Of a stretch of 64,000 nt of DNA, positions 51,501 through 59,860 are shown piece by piece (positions within the stretch are counted from its first letter, which is position 1; each line of letters starts with the position of its first letter). Location: the NCBI GenBank assembly GCA_947568835.1, contig OX387606.1, forward strand, positions 9,176,001 through 9,240,000, written 5' to 3'. The translations under genes and the position numbers were made by a program. The DNA comes from Protonemura montana. Taxonomy: Eukaryota > Arthropoda > Insecta > Plecoptera > Nemouridae. The notes under the pieces are model-generated. The model was not told the DNA's origin, did no database searches, and worked only from the letters and a program-made list of their open reading frames with translations.

Positions 51501-54500
51501 TTTTAACACTTAAAACATGCACGTTAATATGATGTCCACATTGTACTTTTTTATCGAAAATTTTCTGAATTTTATCAGAAAATAAAATACGAAATGTGGA
51601 ACGATCTCTGTAGATTTTTTCGATTGAATTCTAGATATGTTAACGAAATCACTGAAACGACTTTGTGTTAAGCGCAGTGTGATCTTTCTAGTGCCAGCCG
51701 TAGACTAGTTAACTAGGAAAAGAGATTTTCCTTGCCGAGAAGACACAGACAAGCGTTCACGATGGTGGCTAGTTTCCGACTGCCTCCTGATTTTCCTAAC
51801 ACCACGACTGGTTGCTGTTTCTCACACATTTTCTTCAACGTGCTGCCGGGCTATAGATTTCAGCGATGTAAGTGATTCAATAAATATGTGTCAACCAATA
51901 AATTAAACGACGTAAAACGAGTTAGGAGGCGTGTTTTTGTATCCCAGTAATTGCAAAGTAAATATTTCGGAAAGCTAATTACTCCCTCTCGTTACATCAA
52001 AGACACTCTGTAAAACGTGACTCTCCATGGAATTGTTGTTCTGGAACAGTCAATCGGCAACGGCAAGACGAGTGATTGTTTTTCAGAAAAATAATTTAAG
52101 TGCGTGATAGATACCTGGAACTTTTTAACAAAAAATGTATACCCAAACGGTTTGGCTTGTTTGAAACACCGGCTTTTATGAGATCACCGAAGTTAAGCAA
52201 CTCTACGCTAAGTCAGATATTGAATGGGTGGCCATCATACACATGACCAGTTCTGTTGGGAAAGAGGTTGGAGGGATAAAAGTTAATATAACAACTTCGT
52301 TCCTCTTGCTTATCAACCTCTTGACGGCATGGATTTGTGGAGGAATCCTGCTGTCCTTTGGAAGGCACGTTCAGCCGGTGGTCCTCTTGGTGCTATTCGA
52401 CAGGAGTAAGCTACGTACCGTCACAGGGTTTCTCCTCCTTCCTTTTAGCTAGGTGAGGTTAATTATCATCCTCATCATCGTCCACTCATTCACCGATGCC
52501 AATAAACCAGTTTCACATGCCTCGTTGTCAAAACAGTGCGTCGTAAAACATAACTAGTCATTCATCAAAAATATATGTAATATTGATTATCTTGTGAGCA
52601 TCAGAAACGTTTTATTAACCTATTAGCATTGCTCCTGGGGGAAAACATTTTTCTCGTCTTGTTTTTAATCGTTTTTTTTTCTTTTTGGTCCAATTCGACA
52701 TGCACTGACCTTGTTATGAAGCACGCAAAATATATTGCAATTGCTAAATCGAACCGTTAGCATGTAAGACGATATTAATCTCGACTTAATACGGAAACCA
52801 AGACGGAATTTTTGCAGTGGAGCGCCAGCTATTTCGACTCGCTTTTCCAACTTGGCGCTCGCAGCGACGCTTTCCCAGGGTTCGATGGTACCGAAATCTA
52901 TCGAGTATTCGCTGCACTTTCTTAGTAGCTTAGTTGCTCGTCGCTTGGAAGCTTGCTTGTCGCTTGGACTTCATTTGCGCACACATTTCACTCGCATTTT
53001 TGGGCAGAAAAAGATAAAAATGTGAGTGAATTATCAGAATTAGATGAACATACTTTAATTCCCCGGTTGCATCAAATTCTGTAATCCTAAACTGAGCTTC
53101 CAACACAAACACCTCTGAGTCTCATTGCATTTGATTAGATGTCGCCACAGTAATTTGTACAACTCCCACTTAAAGAAGTAGTGAAACCAACCCACAGTCT
53201 CAGAACAACCAGACTTACTATTTTTTTATTTTTTTATAAAATTTTAATGTCATTGTTCTTTAGTATCAACAAATAGCCAAAATAGAGAGTCACCTCCTAC
53301 CTTTTATGTAATAACACATATTTTTAAATGGTTTAAACCCATATGAAGACCCCTCTGAGTTGACTTAGCATATTTACGATCCTTCCTTTCTCTAGCCATT
53401 ATTTTATTTTTATTTTTTTAAGTGGAAAAATGACTAGTGGTCATATTTTTTTGTATTGCAAACAATAGCAGGCGCTGCGATATTAAATACGTAACATGAT
53501 GGGTGTTTTTCGTGAGCTAGAGGTTGATAAAGTGAATTGGTGTGTTATGTATCACTGAGTTTATAAGTATAGTCAGAGGGCCAGCGTTAATGTTAAGAGT
53601 TCTGCTGAGCGAACGGGCACATGTGAACGGGTACCATGTGCTGGCAGCACATGGTAATAGCAAGTGCTATTCGATGGCGCTTGCGGCCAGTAAAAAAAAC
53701 TTACAAGTAAATAATTAAAGGTGAAAATATCGATACTTGTATGTCAATCGTTGAGGTAAGCATGAATAATTATTAAGAGAGCCTAAACCAGTCTAAAATT
53801 CCAGTCATCTGCGAGAAAAAATAAAAAACAAACTTAACGATGGAGAAGTCATTTGGCGACATAACCCATAAAATAAATGCTAAAAAATGAGCAAAGAAGC
53901 CCACAATGGTAGATAAGACTATATTTGCAGCAAGCCAGAGTCAATGTCTCAGGAAAATCGGCAAGCAAAATAAGAACCAAGAATTTTCGCACACAACTCC
54001 TTTACTTACCCTCAAGATTCGAAACGGACTCTGTATCAGCAAGCAGACCTCGCCTTTGTTTCTTTCTTGCTCTTCCTTGACACCGGGCGAGAGTGGTGTG
54101 TGCGACATACAGAACCTGGCCCTGCGCTGCTCCAGAGGCAACGAGGTCATTGTGGGCAGCATCGAGTGCAGCTCCGATGTGTTGACGTGGCCGTCGATGC
54201 AATCCGACATTACCCTGCCCTTGCGGGGCTGACGACGCATTATGCTCATCACCCGGTTCTGAATTGGAATGGGAATCACATCTTAGTTCTGGATTGAAAA
54301 TACAAATGCTTTTTCGCGTTACACTTTCGTTCTCTAACCAGTTCCCTATTATGGTTCCCTATGTATGTATACTGAGTTAAGGTATCTTAACATGGAATAT
54401 TCAGTTTTTTTTTAGGAGACCACCTGAACAATTTTAATAGATAGTGAGTACTACGTAACGTTCTAGATTCGATTGTCGGAAGAGACCCTTTTTAGAATAC

Positions 54501-55924
54501 CTGGGGAGAATCCTTGTTTTACCTAACCCTTACTACCCCTACTGGATGAGCAGCCAACGCCGGACACGAACAACTTGTTTTCTGATCCTTTCGATTGTTT
54601 CAAAATAATCGTTCGTTATTTTGTATTTATATATTTTTTAAGGGGTCTTTAAAGATTGTCTTTATCTTCTATGCGCTGAATTCACAGGTGAAACTTACTG
54701 TGGGGTAGTACAATTTTCGGTGAATTTCCAATTTAGTAAAGAGTTTTTGAAATGCGAATACTCTTTGTTGTACAACGATTTTTCAGCAACAATTAGGCTA
54801 TGACCAGTAGGTGGTTATCTCGGATTACCGAGTCCGGTATCTTTGCTCTTTGCTTGTACTGCTTTATCATTCGCAGATGATTTTGATAACAATAATTAAC
54901 TAATGAATTGGGCAAATGGATTGGAGCGCACACCTGCACTATGTTTTGATATTCGTGTGAAATAATGGTTTCGTGCCGTCATGGATCATCCGGCCGCACC
55001 ACCCACCATGCTACACACTCAATGTCATGCGTTACATATCTTGATAGGGCGCTATTTCCTGGTATCCATTGCCATTGGTTTCCATTGCCACTTCAAATAA
55101 TTTTACCCGCATACTAGAAACATTATACCTGTGAAGCACTCTTATATTTGATCATAATTTGAATTATTGCTAATTACTGTCAAGAAGATAAAGTATTTTA
55201 TGATAAGCATATCACAGTACGAAATTTGTTTAATTAAGAGAAATTCTCTTTAAAACCTCAAATTAATTGAGTTACATATTTATCCATATTTCAAAGACAA
55301 AATTAATCACACATATTTTTTCAGACCCTTAAATATTCCACAGTTTTTTTTGGACTGAATATTTTCATTTCAGATATAATATTTTATGAATATAGAGTCA
55401 AAAATATGGGTTGCGTGGTGTACCCATGCCACTTTATGAAATATCTTTTAATGATCATAAAAATTAATTTAAAATCAAATAAGATGCCAGGAATGGTAAC
55501 CACAATTTACACAGAGAAAAAATGACCACAGACCCTAAATAAGAAACGAATCCAGCTTTTTTTTATTGTTATGAACACTATAACTGTCTCAAAAATTGAT
55601 GCTCAAACGGGGGCTCGAACCCCGATCTCCATCCGATCTCCGCAATTTTTGAGACAGTTATAGTGTTCATAATAATAAAATACCCCGCACATTGCATGGC
55701 GTTTGCAATTTAAGTCAGATTGCATCTAAACGAATACAGCATTTGCCGGTTACCTCAAGACTAGACTCAATATCCTCTGGTACGGACACCGTATTGGGGG
55801 ACCCCGATCTCAAGGACTGCAGCACGTGCCACGAGTACGACATGAAGCTTCGTCTGGGCACCGCTTCAAGGTCATCTTCGCTGCCGACGCACGATTTTCC
55901 GTTCTCTTCTGGTAGGCTGGACAT
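30516..55924 (-). CDS. TrpA1: Transient receptor potential channel A1 (TRPA1), long isoform
   Basis: TRPA1 is a tetrameric cation channel for noxious heat and irritant chemicals. Minus-strand exons: 55924-55754, 54258-54010, 45656-45500, 43112-43022, 41380-41185, 38614-38405, 37837-37601, 37509-37309, 37006-36828, 35346-35067, 34310-33996, then 33587-33477 or 33162-33055, 32785-32513, 32425-32148, 32063-31937, 31855-31571, 31235-31076, 30992-30865, 30671-30516. Phases close, giving about 1267 aa. A long ankyrin array (NTPLHVAVEND, TALHLAAIYDHEECARIL, SPLHYASREGH, TPLHIASKQGH) precedes six membrane segments, including YFHLANLLFYSIFLAFV (S1) and LIVFSILIIAFGLAFYILL (S5). The pore helix reads MRTFAMMLGEIDF; S6 ends LLMNLLIGLAVGDIESVRR. 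The C-terminus (SPRVRKKLRSALSF) matches insect TRPA1. The exact end of exon 37509-37309 is uncertain. Translation may start at MSSLPEENG or further upstream. Confidence 0.95.
33055..33162 (-). CDS. TrpA1: TRPA1 alternative exon B (36 codons)
   Basis: Begins IKYSFTNYQYSPEK and ends DANWRPPPLLVVN. Acceptor GCATACAG and donor GTAAGT are both good, and it is phase 0 at both ends, exactly like exon A 315 bases upstream in transcription order. It contains no cysteine. It replaces the pre-S1 linker that joins the ankyrin domain to the membrane domain. Insect TRPA1 genes are known to carry a pair of mutually exclusive exons at this position. Confidence 0.85.
33477..33587 (-). CDS. TrpA1: TRPA1 alternative exon A (37 codons)
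   Basis: Begins IKYSFRCLQCPAMYAQ and ends ISKPIPLPALN, close to the canonical insect and vertebrate linker (human IEYNFKYLQCP). Acceptor CTCCTGCAG and donor GTAAGT are good, phase 0 at both ends. It has two cysteines, including the LQC cysteine that aligns with a vertebrate electrophile-sensing residue. Confidence 0.92.
37226..37246 (-). other. TrpA1: Possible 21-nt TRPA1 microexon
   Basis: Minus-strand CTTGATGGCGTCTATTGTCAG is flanked by a good acceptor (AATTTGCAG) and followed by GTCGAT, a weak donor. It keeps frame between exon 37509-37309 and exon 37006-36828 and encodes LDGVYCQ. Insect TRPA1 has a CQ just before the TQ that starts the next exon, which is suggestive. The neighbouring exon can also splice directly, so this may be chance. 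Confidence 0.3.
38272..38345. repeat. AT-rich low-complexity tract
   Basis: Imperfect repeats of the words AACTAATT, ACTTATTA and AACTAACT in the TRPA1 intron just 3' of exon 38614-38405. Simple slippage-type sequence, no other function seen. Confidence 0.8.
38615..41184 (-). other. TRPA1 intron, 2.6 kb
   Basis: AT-rich intron with many short overlapping frames on both strands (longest about 144 codons) and no recognisable protein. The 39.5-41.0 kb part has a somewhat more even base composition than its surroundings and could be an old insertion. I find no repeat ends. Confidence 0.5.
43113..45499 (-). other. TRPA1 intron, 2.4 kb
   Basis: Holds one copy of dispersed repeat R1 (44945-45018) and a short decameric tract near 43971-44000 (units like GAGCGNAGYGA). 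A 177-codon plus-strand frame (43577-44110) and a 120-codon minus frame overlap each other and show no known protein, so neither is called. Confidence 0.5.
44945..45018 (+). repeat. Dispersed repeat family R1, copy 2
   Basis: GTGAGAAAGCAGATTGAAAA, then GCTCTGTCATATGATCTCAA and ATGGCTACCAAAAATTGAAT, the same block order as copies at 21865 and 57684. Lies in a TRPA1 intron, antisense to the gene. Confidence 0.65.
46806..46890 (-). repeat. Dispersed repeat family R2, copy 1
   Basis: On the minus strand it reads GTCAGAGGACCAGCGTTAGT, then TTCTGCTGAGCAAACGAG, then GCTGGCGGCCATCA. The same blocks in the same order occur on the plus strand at 53572-53692, so the two copies are inverted relative to each other in the same intron. 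Confidence 0.65.
48685..48975 (-). repeat. SINE with 5S rRNA-derived head, copy 1
   Basis: The minus strand reads GAGATCACCGAAGTTAAGCA, the 5S rRNA A-box region, then a diverged counterpart of TGGATGGGTGACC (AAATGGGTTACC). Beyond the head, a non-5S body (ATGTTGGAAGG, CTCTTGCTTTTCC, GGGTTTCTTCACC) matches the same positions in the copy at 52142. Shared head plus body identifies one SINE family. The boundaries are approximate. Confidence 0.75.
49473..49490 (+). repeat. 18-G homopolymer
   Basis: An uninterrupted run of 18 G on the plus strand, isolated in AT-rich intron DNA. It could form a G-quadruplex, and its exact length is prone to sequencing error. Confidence 0.9.
50645..50719 (-). CDS. 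TrpA1: TRPA1 alternative first coding exon (25 codons, short isoform)
   Basis: A minus-strand ATG opens MSKKWKKVFLGFQFPKKL followed by SAEELIQ, ending in CAG and a donor GTAATG. It ends in phase 0, exactly what the shared exon 45656-45500 (SAESGNLEDFARLY) needs. Insect TRPA1 genes are known to have alternative N-terminal exons from internal promoters, including lysine- and tryptophan-rich ones. The resulting protein would be about 1152 aa and lack the 140 N-terminal residues of the long isoform. No acceptor is needed because it carries its own start. Confidence 0.75.
50860..50990 (-). promoter_or_regulatory. CG-rich block upstream of the TRPA1 alternative start
   Basis: A dense cluster of CG dinucleotides with repeated GACGTC-type words (GCGACGTCC, CGACGTCTGG, GCGACGTCGACGC) in otherwise AT-rich DNA, about 140-270 bases upstream of the alternative ATG on the minus strand. 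GACGTC is the core of the CREB/ATF site. Position and composition suggest the promoter of the short isoform. A transposon end is the alternative. Confidence 0.45.
52142..52460 (+). repeat. SINE with 5S rRNA-derived head, copy 2
   Basis: The first 95 bases or so follow arthropod 5S rRNA almost from its 5' end: CCAAACGG, TTTGAAACACCGG, GAGATCACCGAAGTTAAGCA and then TGAATGGGTGGCC. This covers the internal RNA polymerase III promoter. A non-5S body follows (GAGGTTGGAGGG, CTCTTGCTTATC, CAGGGTTTCTCC) and matches copy 1. The body has no protein-coding signal. This is a mobile element, not a functional 5S gene, because the 3' half of 5S is replaced. Confidence 0.8.
53572..53692 (+). repeat. Dispersed repeat family R2, copy 2
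   Basis: GTCAGAGGGCCAGCGTTAAT, then TTCTGCTGAGCGAACGGG, a middle part not found in copy 1 that contains a short palindrome (ACCATGTGCTGGCAGCACAT), then GCGCTTGCGGCCAGTA. It matches the inverted copy at 46806-46890. Confidence 0.65.
55561..55680. repeat. Foldback element with tRNA-like core, copy 1
   Basis: Two 37-nt arms (55561-55597 and 55644-55680) are reverse complements with one mismatch. They contain ATGAACACTATAACTGTCTC. The 46-nt loop carries, on the minus strand, GGGGTTCGAGCCCC, which fits a tRNA T-arm and RNA polymerase III B box. No anticodon arm or full tRNA fold is present. It lies in the TRPA1 intron between exons 54258 and 55754, close to the latter. Confidence 0.85.
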
Positions 55925-56641
55925 CGCGTCACGCCGCTCGGCGGGAACTGAACAAAAAGGGTTGACAAGGGCGCAAGAGGACAAGGGACGCTGACAAACT
56001 ATTGTGGGCATAACAGAATGTTCATAACTGTACAATATTTAGTTAAAGCGTTGGATAATTATAGATTTTACTGAACGTTGTATTTGTCTTTCGCAGAACA
56101 ATGAATTGTCTTAATTGATTGATTGTGTTTTAGGAAGTAATTTATTACCTGCTTCCCGGGACACTTAAGCCAATGAAATACCCATATCAAGCAATCATCA
56201 ACGCCTACTTCAGAGCAATTCTTCTACGAAGCTACCCTCCGATCTCAAATATTGACACAGCTAATACTAAATGGCGTAAAGGCCTTATCTTACACCGATG
56301 TTCAAAGAAAAATCTATAGAAAAAGTTAGACGTGAAATAATCGCGCATGATCTTGTGCAATATTGGCAGCCCCCGAAGATAAGAGATTAGGTACTCAAGA
56401 GAAGAGCATGTCAATGTTATGTAACAACACTCACAACCATCAATAGAAAATCCTTTGGGAAAATATCACGTTCCATGCTATCTCATCTTTCAGTCTACCT
56501 TGTAGCACGAATCTATTACTTAGGATGATTATGTTGCAAATAATATCGGTTACGTGGTTACGTCACTACCGCTAGTGTGATTGTCTATACATCTATATGC
56601 TTTAGATTATTTAACAATGCTTTGTGAAAAGCATAGCTTAA

Positions 56642-56790
56642 TTTTTTTATTATGAACACTAATTACCTCTCAAGGATCGGTGACCAACCGGGGACTCAAA
56701 TCCCGATGTTTACCTGTCGCGGGTGTTGCTCTAACCATTTGGGCTAACTGAAAATTGACTTTTTGAGATGATTTTAGTGCGTTTCATGAG
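56642..56790 (-). repeat. Foldback element with tRNA-like core, copy 2
   Basis: Outer arms (TATGAACACTAATTACCTCT and the opposed TTTTTGAGATGATTTTAGTG) are a diverged version of copy 1. The interior is longer, and on the minus strand holds an A box (TAGCCCAAATGG, 56746-56735) followed by TTAGAGCAACACC and a B box (GGGATTTGAGTCCCC, 56704-56690), the spacing of a tRNA. This is a tRNA-derived short element, not an intact tRNA. Confidence 0.75.
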
Positions 56791-57683
56791 AATGACAGAT
56801 TTCCGAGGAGTAGAACCATGAGGCTGTGAATTCTTACAGTCACTCAGGTTTCAGTGACGCTATACTGCGTCACATCCGTTAAATCTTGAATCATGTCTTA
56901 AGAAACATTTTATGCTGTGAAGGTTTAACCAATATCCTCAAATGAAAAATAAAAAAATCAGTACATATATTTTTGTTACCTCAATTTGAAAGTTAACCGA
57001 ATAATAAATAAATTAAATTAGTTGTAGAGTAGAAACTCGTATTTTCTAGTACTTTAAAAGCGTCGTATTTTATACTAGTCACTCATATTTAACTCCTTTC
57101 TGTCGTGTTTTCGGTAACGATGCTTTACCTTCGAACATTTCCCGCTCAAGTTTCTATTTGTTACTCCGAAAGTCGGGAAGAAAAGTTTTCAACCTCTTTG
57201 AGACGGTTGGCCTGTTTTACACAATAAGTTGATGGTATCTGACAAGGAAAACAAGGCATTTGTATCGCTAGGCGGACACAACCAAGCAAACAATCACCAG
57301 CAAAACCTCCCAAATTACACTTTAATGACTTTTTTTAGACTAACCTAACCGAACCCACACGCAAAGTTTTTACCGTTCTTGACGAGGTTTGATGACTTTG
57401 GTTCGAAAGATAACTTTATTCTTTCGTGTACTTTGTACTTCCACAATGGAAGATTTTTTTGTGGTAATGGGTGGGTGGGGACACGGGGAACGTTATCATT
57501 CGGAAAGAGATATGCCATGTTTAGCCATCTGCCAGCACTCCACTGGACAATATTGATGATGCAATTATGTGAAATCGAACATTTCATCACTGTCTTTGTT
57601 CTTCTAATTTGGCACGACTTGGTCGATTCCGAATTCTAAGTTACCAGCTATACTAGTTAACATTAAAATTGAAGCTCTACCCA

Positions 57684-57756
57684 CGTTAAAGAAAGCTGAT
57701 GTTAAAAGCTTTGTCAGACGATCTCAGCATCTCCTGGCTATCAGAAGTTGGATCTG
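57684..57756 (+). repeat. Dispersed repeat family R1, copy 3
   Basis: GCTTTGTCAGACGATCTCAG, then CATCTCCTGGCTATCAGAAG and TTGGATCTGC, matching copies 1 and 2. One frame reads RKLMLKALSDDLSISWLSEV, the best-preserved coding-like version of the family. Confidence 0.65.
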
Positions 57757-59584
57757 CAATTGAAGCTAATATACTGGATAGTATATTGTTTTTAAAATTG
57801 CCATCGAAAATATCTTGGAAATATTTTAATATCGTCTGAATCTTGATTTTCTGACGCTGTCTTGGTAAGAATAGTAGCGTATTTTTTAACCAAAAATAAT
57901 GCCTTTCTTGTTGGCGCTAAACTTTCCCAGACTAATGTAGATGTAATTGTGTGAGTGACCCGGGCCGAGGCACAGGCCCAATCTCTCCCCCTCCAATTTT
58001 GCAAACGCCTGTTGACGAAGCAATGATGGTGTGGCACCCATGTACCCACGCAGCCAGTTTTGGTTACGATTCGTTAACTGATGAAATCAGGGAGCCTACA
58101 CGCTTTAATCAAAGGAAGCCTCCAGACATAAAAACCACTTCTAATGGCTTCTTATCCAATCAAGAAGCTCATTCGCGTATTGACCAAAGAAAACACCCTC
58201 TGGAGGCTTTTGGAATTTCATACCCAATAAGCACAGTGTTGTTTCGAGCAGAGGCCGGATCCACAAAGGAGATTATACGTTTTATCTCGGAGTTCAAAGA
58301 TTATCAGTCAATCACAGATGGTGTTTTCAGATTTTTAGCGGTTTTTACCATAGTGATAACAACTTTAACCAAAAATGTTTAGGGTTAAGTTTAAACTCTG
58401 TTTTGAAATCCAGCCCCTGGTGATTACCAACACGGCATCACTTTAAATTGCTATTTTCATGTTTCATTGTTTTTAACAACAAAAGCAACACAATGTAAAT
58501 TAGCAGGCAATGACTAAACACATTTAATTAGTCCATACCACAGCTGACAAGCCACATTTCACAAATGACACCTTTCTCATTAATGAACGAAGGGAATTGC
58601 GCCAGTAGTGCGATGATCAAATTTGAGGGTGGTTTCCGGTGACACCGACTAGAGCGACGCCTATAAAGTGTAATTGTGCTCAAGGAGTTAGCACGTCATC
58701 GAAAGTGCTCGTTACTTTCATGTTGAAGAGTATCAGAGTCACACAGACACGATCGAAGGTCAAAGTTCGCTCACCGGCCCACTCAAACGATGTGACGTTG
58801 ATGTACGGTCTTCGGATGATTGTGAGAAAGGGATCATTAAAAAAAAAAATCTGATTTGGTCAGTCAACCTTGATGAAACAATATTGGCAAGATAGGAAAT
58901 TTTATTTTGAAAATCAAACTAAATTCCTTTTGAAGGATTTTTCTTCTGTAGAGAATGAAAAGGTTTATGAAATGTAACTTTCGGAACTGCTTTTCCGCTA
59001 CCCGAGTGTTACCTGGTCTTCAGGTATATCGTACAGTGGAAATTCATTTAATGAGCACATAGAAGACACTTTTTAAACGTACAGGATCTCCAAATGAAAC
59101 TTACGCACTTTTTAAAAACTTTACGTTTTTATCAAAACTTTAACGGAATTTCAGTTTTAAGACGCATTTAGACGCATTACTTTCCCTGTTCCCCAAGAAT
59201 CATCGAATCAGGAGTTAGCAAACTCCAGGGAGAAATTAGTGAAGCAGAAAGCGTATCTTGTAAACATACCAACAAAGGTGAAAGTTTTCACCGAATTTCA
59301 CTCATAAACACTTCTTGCATCTCCTAGAAATATTTCAAGAACTTCATCATGCAACATAGAAGCATTCTTCATCCGTATTCAGTGCGAAGGTGTTGAAACA
59401 AGAAGAGTTTACAACAAGTAGCAAAATCTTTAGAGCGAAAGTTTTCATAAGCTTACTTTAAAAAGTTCCCTGTTCAACATTTCCCGCGTTTTAAAAACCA
59501 CTACCACAAACCCTCTTAAGTGAAAGTTGTCACCAATTCGCTTTGCTAAACGCTCCGTTAAGCATTGCATACATTTTGGCTTAC

Positions 59585-59860
59585 CAGAAACCCGCAGATT
59601 CAGCAGCTGGTCGCGTGTATGATGGCGCGGAGAATGTTGACCGTGGTGGAGAGCTGTGGTCGACGACAACGCCCGCCAAGTGTGACTATGCAATGTGTAC
59701 TGGCGTCGGCGTCGCGACGCTACAAGTGGTCGAATGCTGGACGATCGGGCGGCATCGCAGCTCTGCCGTACTATGTATGCTTACCAGTAACCATCGATTG
59801 CTACACGTGCCCGTCGTAGTGCTATCAGTTAATTGGCTGATGGATGTCGATGTGAGGAAA
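59585..59860 (-). other. Putative non-coding first exon and promoter of TRPA1
   Basis: A GC- and CG-rich block in AT-rich surroundings. On the minus strand it ends in a good donor (TTTCTG/GTAAGC, cut after 59585). Joined to the acceptor at 55947, its open frame (HHTRDQLLNLRVS) continues in phase into VPAERRDAMSSLPEE, but it has no in-frame ATG. The exon is therefore best read as 5' UTR, with translation starting at the ATG at 55924. The right-hand boundary is unknown. This is inference from composition and splice phase. Confidence 0.4.

Larger units (their letters stand above)
45657..54009 (-). other. Largest TRPA1 intron, 8.4 kb
   Basis: Separates the long-isoform N-terminal exons from the shared ankyrin exons. 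It contains the alternative first coding exon (50645-50719), a CG-rich block (about 50860-50990), both copies of the 5S-headed SINE, both copies of repeat R2, and an 18-G tract. Small words repeat near 46514-46545 (AACTTCGAAA three times) and near 47940-47957 (ACA units). The plus-strand frame at 50993-51229 is not called as a gene. Confidence 0.6.
55948..59584 (-). other. TRPA1 5' intron
   Basis: Probable intron between a non-coding first exon and the first long-isoform coding exon. It holds the second foldback element and repeat R1 copy 3. A plus-strand open frame at 57951-58382 (143 codons, no ATG at its left end) resembles nothing I know. A GC-richer patch at 58620-58830 includes TATAAAG, without a gene attached. 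Confidence 0.4.

Noticed and set aside
53906-54297. Plus-strand frames across 53.9-54.3 kb
   Set aside because: They are antisense to the real TRPA1 exon at 54010-54258, whose minus-strand phase and insect-like sequence (SPFRILR) explain the open frames.
56687-56752. A functional tRNA gene on the minus strand
   Set aside because: A and B boxes are present, but acceptor and anticodon stems do not pair properly and the sequence lies inside a foldback element with a related copy nearby.
57951-58382. 143-codon plus-strand frame
   Set aside because: The left end lacks an ATG, no domain is recognised, and no splice partners were found.
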